DNA of 14,648 nucleotides from DASSNR01 sp036278935 (GTDB taxonomy: Bacteria; Gemmatimonadota; Gemmatimonadetes; Gemmatimonadales; Gemmatimonadaceae), in the NCBI GenBank assembly GCA_036278935.1, contig DASUKA010000157.1, positions 1 to 14,648 of the forward strand, read 5' to 3'. The first letter of the stretch is position 1, and each line of letters begins with the position of its first letter. This document shows positions 1-6,474 of the stretch, piece after piece. Below the pieces are notes generated by a model. That model was not told the DNA's origin. It saw only the letters and a list, made by a program, of their open reading frames with translations, and made no database searches. Made by a program: the position numbers and the translations under genes.

Positions 1-1
1 T

Positions 2-1147
2 CGCGGTTGTGCTGTGGCCTCATCGCTCTCGCTCATGCTGCTCGCCGGCGTGTGCACGCGTCCGTCATCGCTCGCGTCGAGCCCTCAGCCCATGGCGTCC
101 GGTGGTGCCACCGGCGAGGCAGCGATGCCCCCGGTCCGCCATGTGTTCGTGATCCTCCTGGAGAACAAGCCGTTCACCACCACCTTCGGGCCCAATTCCC
201 CGGCGCCCTATCTGGCGGATACGCTGGTGCCGCAGGGCGCGCTCCTCACGCAGTACTACGGCATCGGCCACTTCAGCCTGGACAACTATCTGGCGATCAT
301 CAGCGGCCAGGCGCCCAACCTCTCCACCCAGTCGGATTGCGGGCGGTTTACGGAGTTCAAGCAGACGGGGATGGCCGACTATGGCCAGGTGATCGGGGAA
401 GGGTGCGTGTACCCGGCAAGCGTGAAGACGCTGGCCGATCAGCTCACGTCACACTCGCTCACCTGGAAAGGGTACATGGAGGACATGGGGAAGGATCCCT
501 CGCGCGAGGCCGCCACGTGCGGCCACGTGGCCATCGGCGCGCGCGACCATACCAACCGCGCCTCGCGCGGGGATCAGTACGCGGACAAGCACAACCCGTT
601 CGTCTACTTCCACTCGATCATCGACTCGCCCGTCTGCCAGACGAGCGTCGTCCCGCTCGCGGGCTTGCAACAGGATCTGATGGACAGCGCCACCACGCCG
701 AACTTCGTCTTCATCACGCCCAATCTCTGCCACGATGGGCACGACGCGCCGTGCGTGGACGGCGAGCCGGGCGGCCTGGTCTCGGCCGACCGCTTTCTGC
801 GGCGCTGGGTGCCGCGCATCCTCCAGTCGCCCGCCTTCCGCGCCGATGGATTGCTGATCGTGACGTTCGACGAGGCCAGCTCATCGGACGCGACGGCCTG
901 CTGCAACGAGCAACCCGGCCCCAACAGCAAGGCGCCGGGTGGAACCGGCCCGGGCGGAGGGCGGATCGGCGCCGTGCTGGTGTCGCCATTCATCACGCCG
1001 GGCACCAGGTCGACCACGCCGTACAATCATTACTCGATGCTCAGGAGCATCGAGGACATCTTCAGCCTGCCGTATCTGGGGTACGCCGCGCCGCCGGGCC
1101 TCGCGAGCTTCGGCCCGGACGTGTTCACCCATCCCCGAATGCCGTAG
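2..1147 (+). CDS. Phosphoesterase-family protein (acid phosphatase / phospholipase C-like), 5' end uncertain or cut
   Basis: The protein resembles the phosphoesterase family that includes bacterial phospholipase C and AcpA-type acid phosphatases, which hydrolyse phosphate esters outside the cytoplasm. Counting from the GTG at 14, visible motifs are VILLENKPF near residue 46 (the family's Glu-Asn metal-site motif), HFSLDNYLAIISG near 86, TPNLCHDGHD near 235, and VTFDEA near 284. The C-terminus looks complete, ending with TAG at 1145. The N-terminus is a hydrophobic leader (LSLMLLAG) and a Ser/Pro/Gly-rich stretch, consistent with export. A Cys follows the hydrophobic core, but Val at -1 makes it a poor lipobox. 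The frame is open to the left edge, so the true start may lie outside the window; GTG at 14 is only the first start inside it. About 377 residues is usual for this family. Only 20 bases separate it from the convergent E1 gene, with no hairpin seen. The substrate cannot be told from the sequence. Confidence 0.85.
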   Translation, partial: RGCAVASSLSLMLLAGVCTRPSSLASSPQPMASGGATGEAAMPPVRHVFVILLENKPFTTTFGPNSPAPYLADTLVPQGALLTQYYGIGHFSLDNYLAIISGQAPNLSTQSDCGRFTEFKQTGMADYGQVIGEGCVYPASVKTLADQLTSHSLTWKGYMEDMGKDPSREAATCGHVAIGARDHTNRASRGDQYADKHNPFVYFHSIIDSPVCQTSVVPLAGLQQDLMDSATTPNFVFITPNLCHDGHDAPCVDGEPGGLVSADRFLRRWVPRILQSPAFRADGLLIVTFDEASSSDATACCNEQPGPNSKAPGGTGPGGGRIGAVLVSPFITPGTRSTTPYNHYSMLRSIEDIFSLPYLGYAAPPGLASFGPDVFTHPRMP

Positions 1148-1167
1148 GCGCGCGGCGGACGGAGCGG

Positions 1168-3273
1168 TCAGAACTGCACGATCGCTTCGTACGCCCGCGT
1201 GAAGTCCTCCACCTGCGGTAGAATGGCGTCCTCGAGCACCGGCGCGTAGCCCACGAAGGTGTCGGCGCTCGCTACGCGCTGCACCGGCGCATCCAGCCAC
1301 GCGAAGCATTCGTCGCCGATCGCCGCGGCGATCTCGGCGCCGTACCCCCAGGAGAGGCTGTCCTCGTAGCCCACGATCACGCGCGAGGTCTTCTTCACGC
1401 TCTCGAACACCATCTCGCGATCCCAGGGCGAGAGCGTCCGCAGATCGATGACCTCCACCGAGATCCCCCGCTCCGCCACCTGGTTGGCCGCCACCAGCGC
1501 ACGATGTACCGTCGCGCCGTACGTCACCAACGTCACGTCCGTCCCCTCGCGCACGAGCTTCGCCTTGCCGAAAGGGATCATGAAGTTGGGACCCGGATAT
1601 GGCGCCTTGTTGTACGTCTGGCGGTACAGGTGCTTGTGCTCCAGAAAGAGCACCGGGTCATCGCATCGAATGGCGGTGCGCAGCAGCCCGTTCGCGTCGA
1701 GCGCCGTTGACGGGCAGACGACGCGGATGCCCGGGCAGTGGGTGAAGATCGACGCGCCGGTCTGCGAATGATAGATGGCGCCGCGGATGTACCCGCCATA
1801 GGTGGTGCGCACCACCATCGGCGCGCTGAACGAGTTGTTCGACCGCCACCGCATGGTGGCCAGCTCGTTGCGAAGCTGCATGTAGGCCGGCCAGATGTAG
1901 TCGAAGAACTGGATCTCGGCCACGGGCTTGAGCCCGCGCGTGGCGATCCCGATCCCGCGCCCCACGATGTTGGCCTCGGCCAGCGGCGAGTTGTACACGC
2001 GCGCGGCGCCAAACAACTTCTGCAATCCCCACGTCACCTTGAACACGCCGCCCTTTCCCTTGACCTTCTCCAGGTGCTGCTCGCGCGAGACGTCGGCTAC
2101 ATCCTCGCCGAACAGCACGATCCGCTCGTCGCGCCGCATCTCGTCCTTCATGCACGCGTTGAGTAGATCCACCATGGTCGTGGGATCACCGGAGAAGTGC
2201 GGGTCGTCCTCCGTGTCGAACTGCTCGCTGGTGGGATCCACGTCCGGCGAGTAGACCGCGTAGTACACCGTGTCGGGCCCCGGCTGCGGCTCGCCCATCG
2301 CTTCGTCGGTGGCGGCGAGGAGCTCGGCATCCACCTCGCTCTGGATGCGCTCGATCTCCTGCTCCGTGGCGACGCCCTGCGCCACCAGCCATTCGGGGAA
2401 GCGGGCGACGGGATCGCGCGCGGCCTCGGCTTCGCGCTCCTCGTCCGGCTTGTACATCCGCTCGTCGTCGGAGAGCGAATGGGAGTACGGGCGGATGACG
2501 TGGGCGTGCACGAGCGCGGGCCCCTTGCGCTTGCGCGCGTAGGCGACCGCCTTGGTCATGGCCGCGTAGCTCGCCACGAAATCGCAGCCGTCCACTTCCT
2601 GGATGAACAGCCCGGGGAAGGTGGAGACGAGCTTGGAGATGGAGCCACCCGCCGTCTGGACCTCGATCGGGACGGAGATGGCGTACTCGTTGTCCTCGAT
2701 CACGTACACCAGGGGAAGCTTGAGCGCGCACGCGGTATTGAGCGACTCCCAGAACTCCCCCTCGCTCGTGGAGCCCTCGCCCCCAGCCACGTACACCACC
2801 TCATCCGCCGTGAAGCCGTCGTCGATCCCGATGAGCCGAGCCCGCACGATGGCCTCCGCACATCCCGCCGCTTGCAGGAATTGCGTGCCCACGGGCGATG
2901 CGGACGACACGATGTTGAGCCGCTGGCTTCCCCAGTGGCTCGGCATCTGCCGGCCGCCCGAGCTGGGATCCACCGCCGCCCCCGCCGCCTCCTGCAGCAT
3001 CTCCACCGGTGTCACGCCCAGCTGCAGGCAGAGCGCGCGGTCGCGGTAGTAGGGGTAGAACCAGTCGTAGCTCGGCTTGAACGCCATGCCGGCCGCGGTC
3101 AGCACGGCTTCATGGCCGGCGCCGTTGATCTGGAAGAAAATCTTGTTCTGTCGCTTCAGCTGGATCTCCTTATCGTCCAGACGACGCGACAGATACATGG
3201 TGCGGAATGCCGTGAGCAGCTGCTCCCGGCTTACCGGCAGGGTTTTGCGCTCGGCGCGGGTTTGGGTGGCCAT
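1168..3273 (-). CDS. Fused alpha/beta E1 component of a 2-oxoacid dehydrogenase complex (2-oxoisovalerate dehydrogenase-like)
   Basis: This is a thiamine-diphosphate-dependent E1 that decarboxylates a 2-oxoacid and passes the acyl group to the lipoyl arm of E2. Branched-chain oxoacids are the likely substrate, but pyruvate is possible. The 701-residue protein joins the usual alpha and beta subunits. Residues about 15-300 are alpha-like, with GEGSTSEGEFWESLN at 165 and EDNEYAIS at 193. A linker of about 300-365 follows. Residues about 365-701 are beta-like, with LFGEDVA at 387, PLAEANIVGRGIGIA at 430 (catalytic-type Glu433), YHSQ at 501 (His502), DLRTLSPWD at 610, and a C-terminal swivel domain. 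The usual GDG...NN cofactor motif is GEG...DN here, so an Asp that normally binds Mg2+ is Glu. The start is ATG at 3273; no clear ribosome binding site is visible. No E2 or E3 gene lies in the window, so its partners are encoded elsewhere. Confidence 0.92.
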   Translation of the reverse strand: MATQTRAERKTLPVSREQLLTAFRTMYLSRRLDDKEIQLKRQNKIFFQINGAGHEAVLTAAGMAFKPSYDWFYPYYRDRALCLQLGVTPVEMLQEAAGAAVDPSSGGRQMPSHWGSQRLNIVSSASPVGTQFLQAAGCAEAIVRARLIGIDDGFTADEVVYVAGGEGSTSEGEFWESLNTACALKLPLVYVIEDNEYAISVPIEVQTAGGSISKLVSTFPGLFIQEVDGCDFVASYAAMTKAVAYARKRKGPALVHAHVIRPYSHSLSDDERMYKPDEEREAEAARDPVARFPEWLVAQGVATEQEIERIQSEVDAELLAATDEAMGEPQPGPDTVYYAVYSPDVDPTSEQFDTEDDPHFSGDPTTMVDLLNACMKDEMRRDERIVLFGEDVADVSREQHLEKVKGKGGVFKVTWGLQKLFGAARVYNSPLAEANIVGRGIGIATRGLKPVAEIQFFDYIWPAYMQLRNELATMRWRSNNSFSAPMVVRTTYGGYIRGAIYHSQTGASIFTHCPGIRVVCPSTALDANGLLRTAIRCDDPVLFLEHKHLYRQTYNKAPYPGPNFMIPFGKAKLVREGTDVTLVTYGATVHRALVAANQVAERGISVEVIDLRTLSPWDREMVFESVKKTSRVIVGYEDSLSWGYGAEIAAAIGDECFAWLDAPVQRVASADTFVGYAPVLEDAILPQVEDFTRAYEAIVQF

Positions 3274-3289
3274 AAAGAGTGAAGGGGAA

Positions 3290-3313
3290 AACGGTTATCC
3301 CAAGATAACGGTT
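3290..3313. promoter_or_regulatory. Operator-like repeats overlapping the E1 promoter
   Basis: AACGGTT occurs twice on the plus strand (3290-3296 and 3307-3313), 17 bases apart. Between and overlapping the copies is a perfect inverted repeat, GTTATC at 3294-3299 and GATAAC at 3304-3309, with a CCAA spacer. The set covers the proposed -10 box and start of transcription of the E1 gene, where a repressor would act. It is also AT-richer than its surroundings. A separate 12-base perfect palindrome, CTCGCATGCGAG, lies at 3342-3353 nearer the divergent HIT gene. Regulator and function are unknown. Confidence 0.35.
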
Positions 3314-3331
3314 CGGGCGCGCGAGCGTCCA
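3302..3331 (-). promoter_or_regulatory. Candidate sigma-70-type promoter for the E1 gene
   Basis: Read on the minus strand, TGGACG (+ coordinates 3326-3331, 4 of 6 to the -35 consensus) is followed after 18 bases by TATCTT (3302-3307, 4 of 6 to the -10 consensus). A 17-base spacing to TTATCT is also possible. Transcription would start near 3295, about 20 bases before the ATG at 3273. This is consensus matching by eye in a GC-rich genome and is only moderately convincing. Confidence 0.4.
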
Positions 3332-3404
3332 CCCGCGGGTTCTCGCATGCGAGTGGCACCGCATGTGCGTAACGATATGGCCCACCCACACGAGGACCGT
3401 ATCA

Positions 3405-3866
3405 ATGCCGGAGCCCACTGGTCACTGCATCTTCTGCGACATCATCCACGGCGCCGCGGAAGTCTCCATCTGCTACGAGGACGCCAGCGCCCTGGCATTC
3501 ATGGACGTTCAGCCGGTGAACAACGGCCACACGCTCGTGGTGCCCAAGCAACACTACGAGTCGCTGCACGATCTCCCTGCCGAAGCGGGAGCGCATCTGT
3601 TCGACGTCGCCATGAAGCTGGCCCCAGTGGTTCGGCGCGTATCCGGGGCGGATGACATGAATCTCATTGTCTCCAGCGGCGAGGCGGCAGGGCAGGATGT
3701 CTACCACTTCCACGTGCATCTGATCCCGCGCCGGGTGGGCGACGGATTCGATGTCCAGCTTCCCTTCGCGGGCTCCGTCATGCCCGACCGCACCGTGCTC
3801 GACGCCATGGCCGCGCGCATCATCGCCGTGATGCGCGATCCGATGCGGATCCGCGCCGTGGCCTGA
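3405..3866 (+). CDS. HIT-family nucleotide hydrolase / transferase (HinT-like)
   Basis: Histidine-triad proteins hydrolyse or transfer nucleoside monophosphates from small adenylated or guanylated substrates in the cytoplasm. The 153-residue product shows CIFC at residues 8-11 with His50 and His101 (the zinc-site pattern of many bacterial HIT proteins), NNGHTLVVPKQH at 39-50, and the triad HFHVHLI at 101-107 with His103 as the expected nucleophile. ATG at 3405 is chosen because the conserved domain begins at once and GAGG at 3392-3395 is 9 bases upstream. An earlier in-frame ATG at 3363 would add 14 unconserved residues and has no such site. Length is normal for the family; the C-terminal 30 residues lie outside the core. 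It is divergent from E1 across about 130 bases and convergent with the chemoreceptor gene, so it is probably a single-gene unit. The physiological substrate cannot be read from the sequence. Confidence 0.93.
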   Translation: MPEPTGHCIFCDIIHGAAEVSICYEDASALAFMDVQPVNNGHTLVVPKQHYESLHDLPAEAGAHLFDVAMKLAPVVRRVSGADDMNLIVSSGEAAGQDVYHFHVHLIPRRVGDGFDVQLPFAGSVMPDRTVLDAMAARIIAVMRDPMRIRAVA

Positions 3867-3884
3867 CGGCGGGTGGGACGGGCC

Positions 3885-3941
3885 GGGGTCAGGTCTTGAA
3901 TGGTGAATCGGGAACCGATTCAGCATTCAAGACCTGACCCC
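3885..3941. repeat. 27-bp-arm near-perfect palindrome (REP-like), possible bidirectional terminator
   Basis: Arms 3885-3911 and 3915-3941 pair at 26 of 27 positions around a GAA loop; the only mismatch is G3903 opposite G3923. The outer 18 bases of each arm are exact reverse complements, beginning GGGGTCAGGTC and ending GACCTGACCCC. It begins 18 bases after the HIT stop codon and ends at the base before the chemoreceptor stop codon (3942-3944). Its tips (GGGGTCAGGTCTTGAA) resemble dispersed intergenic palindromes I recall from many bacterial genomes, some mobilised by REP-associated tyrosine transposases; that link is from memory. It lacks a T-tract, so termination would rely on the hairpin itself. 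Arm composition is nearer 50% GC, below the flanking genes. Confidence 0.85.
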
Positions 3942-6065
3942 TCACTCCGCTCGTACGGCGGCCACCGCGCCGGCCAGCCGCCGTCCCAATCCATTGAGCT
4001 GCAGGGCGGCCTCGTTCAGCGACTCTATGGCGCTCTCCTGTTGGGTGCTGGCGCTGGCTACGGTGCCGGTTTCCACGGAGGCACGGCCGGCATCCTCCTG
4101 CGCCGCGCCGAGCGCCTGCGCCATGGCCGCCGAGCGTTCGGCACTCTGTTGCGCGGCGTCCATGATCCGTGCTCCGGCGCCAGCCACCTCCTCTGCCGCC
4201 ACGACCATCCGGTCCAGCTCGCCAAGCCAGCTCGTGCTGGCCTGCGCCACCGTCCGCACTTCTGTGCCGGTACGCTGCATGAAGGTGACTGTCCGGTCGA
4301 GCGCGGCGCGGATATCCCGCACGGCACGCTCCATCCCATCCGCCTCGGCGGCGCTCCGGTCGGCGAGCGAGCGGACCTCCTGGGCGACTACCGCGAAGCC
4401 GCGCCCATGAGCACCAGCGCGCGCCGCTTCCACGGCAGCGTTGAGCGCCAGCAGGCTGGTCTGATCGGCCAGGGCGGTGATGGTCTGGCCAAAGCGCTGG
4501 ACGGCATCCGAGATCTCATGCAGTCGCGACACCTCCGCCACTCCGTCCTGCGCGACGCGTGACGCGGCACTGAGCTGGGTGATCGCTTCGCCGGTCGCCC
4601 CGCGAACCATGCGGGCATTGCGCACCATGCTCTCACCGCTCTCCTGCATGAGGCGCCCTTCCGCCACTGTCCGCTCCGCCGTGCCGCGCGCGGCGCGCGC
4701 TTCGTCCGCGCTCGCGGCCAGCGTGGCGGTGACGCCGCGCACCGTCTCCGCCATGCGGCGTGCGCTCGACGCACTTTCCTGCGAGGAGGCGTGGAGCTGC
4801 TGCGTGGTGCCGGTGATCGATTCGACGTGCTGCGTCGTCTGCTCGGAGGCGTCGAGCACGGGTTGAATGAGCGCGTCGAGGGAAAGCGAGAGCGCGAGGT
4901 GCGGCGCGACGTACTCGAGTAGCCCCGCATCGTGCGCGCGGTACATTTCCGTCTGGCCGTGTGACACGGTCCAGAAGCCAACCACCCGCTCGCCACGTTG
5001 GAGTGGGGCGACGATGCGCGACCCTCGCATCTGTGGCGCCATGGCGCGCGCCCTGGTGCCCGGTGGATCGGTCACGGCCCGACCGCAGGCGAGAGCGCGG
5101 CTGGCCAGCTGGTCGTCGGCAACCAGGCGCGCGGTGTGCCGGAGCTCCCGCGCCGTGCCCGCCACGGGAATCATCACGCCATGCTCGGCATCATACGCGG
5201 CGATCTCCATCGCTTCCCACGGGACGAGCGTGCGCGTGAGCGGTCGAATCTCCTCCAGTGTGCGCGCGAGATCGGCGCGCGCGCTGATCATGCTCGTGAG
5301 CCGCTGGATGAGCAGCAGGCTGTCGCCCGCCACGCCGCGGCGCACTAGCCAGTGCGTGAGCACGGCGAGCCCCACCAGCGTGCCCTCCGCGAGTGCCCAG
5401 CGGACGCCGTCGAGCGGGTACGCCAGGCGGAGGGCGACGAGCGAGAGCAGCGTGGCCATCACCGCCATCGTCCCTTCCCACCGTGCGGTGAGACGGGCAT
5501 CCACCCAGGCCAGGGCAGGCGACAGGGCGAGCTGGAGATAGAAGGTGGAGTTGACGGTGATGAAGAAGAGCGCGATGCACAGCGTGAGCCGCCACCAGTT
5601 CGACGCCGCGAAGGCGGGAGTGCCGGCGGGGCCACCCATGAGGGCGTACAGGCTGCCGCTCACGATGCACGCGGTTGCCAGGTGGCTGGCGTTGCCGCAC
5701 GCCACGCGTAGCGGGAGCCGCCGCGCGACGAGATCGCCCACAAGCACACCGGCACCGCACGAGACGGCGCCCGCCGCCCATCCCAGCGCAAGCACCGAGG
5801 CGATGCCGATGCCGGCCGTGAAGCTCGTGAATCCCTTTCCCGGAAGCGGCACGCCGAACACCCGCGTGCTCACCGCGGTCACGAACAGCAGCAGCGCGGC
5901 GAGCCACGGGAAGGGGTGGACGACCTGATGCAGCGCGAGACCCACGGGCACGATCACCGCGGCGAAGACCATCACACTGCGACGCACCAGCGCGTCGCTC
6001 ACCCAGGGCCGGGCGTCTGGCGTGTCGGGCGTCTCGAGACCGAGCGTACTCGTCGAGGCGGTCAT
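3942..6065 (-). CDS. Membrane-anchored methyl-accepting chemotaxis-like protein with GAF domain
   Basis: This predicted chemoreceptor-type signal transducer would sit in the inner membrane and act through CheA/CheW. Residues about 30-241 hold roughly seven hydrophobic segments (near 31-46, 52-70, 82-112, 126-145, 158-180, 198-215, 222-241), a multi-pass sensor module rather than the usual two helices with a periplasmic domain. Residues about 262-398 look like a GAF domain (IVAPLQRGERVVGFW at 351). Residues about 405-707 are an Ala/Glu/Gln-rich coiled coil with the conserved tip ALADQTSLLALNAAVEAARAG at 531-551 and GRGFAVVAQEVRSLAD at 554-569. I see no HAMP domain. In the tip, the Glu of the canonical AGExGRGF is Ala552. 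The start is ATG at 6065, right before the hydrophobic region; no strong ribosome binding site is seen. No che genes are nearby, so it is an orphan receptor. The ligand is unknown. Confidence 0.88.
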   Translation of the reverse strand: MTASTSTLGLETPDTPDARPWVSDALVRRSVMVFAAVIVPVGLALHQVVHPFPWLAALLLFVTAVSTRVFGVPLPGKGFTSFTAGIGIASVLALGWAAGAVSCGAGVLVGDLVARRLPLRVACGNASHLATACIVSGSLYALMGGPAGTPAFAASNWWRLTLCIALFFITVNSTFYLQLALSPALAWVDARLTARWEGTMAVMATLLSLVALRLAYPLDGVRWALAEGTLVGLAVLTHWLVRRGVAGDSLLLIQRLTSMISARADLARTLEEIRPLTRTLVPWEAMEIAAYDAEHGVMIPVAGTARELRHTARLVADDQLASRALACGRAVTDPPGTRARAMAPQMRGSRIVAPLQRGERVVGFWTVSHGQTEMYRAHDAGLLEYVAPHLALSLSLDALIQPVLDASEQTTQHVESITGTTQQLHASSQESASSARRMAETVRGVTATLAASADEARAARGTAERTVAEGRLMQESGESMVRNARMVRGATGEAITQLSAASRVAQDGVAEVSRLHEISDAVQRFGQTITALADQTSLLALNAAVEAARAGAHGRGFAVVAQEVRSLADRSAAEADGMERAVRDIRAALDRTVTFMQRTGTEVRTVAQASTSWLGELDRMVVAAEEVAGAGARIMDAAQQSAERSAAMAQALGAAQEDAGRASVETGTVASASTQQESAIESLNEAALQLNGLGRRLAGAVAAVRAE

Positions 6066-6231
6066 GCGGCCGAGGATGGAATGCAGGGGAACGCGCCAGC
6101 GCGCTCAGGCGCCCGGCGAGGAGGGATCATCACGAAGTGACCGATGAGAACTGACCGCGTGGATGCACGAGATGCGCGCGGTGCACTGAACTGACGCGCA
6201 CCGGGAGAGGGAGGTCACGGGGAGAAGACCG
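6066..6231. other. Non-coding leader upstream of the chemoreceptor gene
   Basis: This is the gene-proximal part of a 409-base gap between the chemoreceptor start and the NAD synthetase stop. I see no credible short gene here. GAACTGAC occurs twice (6148-6155 and 6188-6195), 40 bases apart, which could be chance or a regulator site. The promoter of the chemoreceptor gene should lie here, but I could not pick convincing -35/-10 boxes. Confidence 0.4.
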
Positions 6232-6446
6232 GGTGGAGGGAGTAGGGTGTCGGGTGGAGGGGAACGGCCCTCCCGCCGCTGTCATTCCGAAGGAGAACCA
6301 CCCCTGCCATTTCGAGGGAGCGGAGCCTCATAGATGTCATTCCGAAGGAGCGGAGCGACCGAGGAATCTCCGCGCCTGGGGAGCAGATTCCTCGCGTTCG
6401 CTCGGAATGACAGCCCCTGCCTACCCGACACCCGACTCCCGATACC
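6232..6446. repeat. Nested inverted-repeat element, MITE-like (about 215 bp)
   Basis: Three sets of inverted repeats are nested. The outer pair, 6232-6255 and 6423-6446, matches at 20 of 24 positions, with a perfect 11-base core GGGTGTCGGGT (6245-6255) and its complement (6423-6433). The middle pair is perfect: TGTCATTCCGA (6335-6345) and its complement (6402-6412). The inner pair is perfect: CGAGGAATCT (6360-6369) and its complement (6385-6394). Both strands have open frames whose translations (such as SLRSFGMT on the minus strand) are a familiar artefact of this kind of dispersed repeat. It carries no transposase, so if mobile it depends on an enzyme made elsewhere. It lies 166 bases upstream of the chemoreceptor start and 28 bases beyond the NAD synthetase stop. 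Confidence 0.75.
6280..6350 (+). repeat. Three tandem half-copies of the TGTCATTCCGA repeat unit
   Basis: TGTCATTCCGAAGGAG occurs exactly at 6280-6295 and 6335-6350, 55 bases apart. A degenerate copy, TGCCATTTCGAGGGAGCGGA, begins at 6305 between them. Only the last copy has a matching inverted partner (6402-6412). The pattern suggests successive insertion or partial duplication of the same dispersed unit in one spot. Confidence 0.7.
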
Positions 6447-6474
6447 CCGCCGTTCTGACCCACCTCCTCGCCGC

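Noticed and set aside
7..1221. 404-codon plus-strand frame overlapping the phosphoesterase
   Set aside because: The other plus frame encodes recognisable phosphoesterase motifs; this one is Arg/Gly-rich and runs into the E1 gene.
2197..3282. 361-codon plus-strand open frame
   Set aside because: It is antisense to the fused E1, whose domains are unambiguous; its composition is that of a shadow frame.
6215..6463. 82-codon minus-strand frame containing SLRSFGMT
   Set aside because: It is the translation of the nested inverted repeat; this peptide string is a known kind of spurious annotation.
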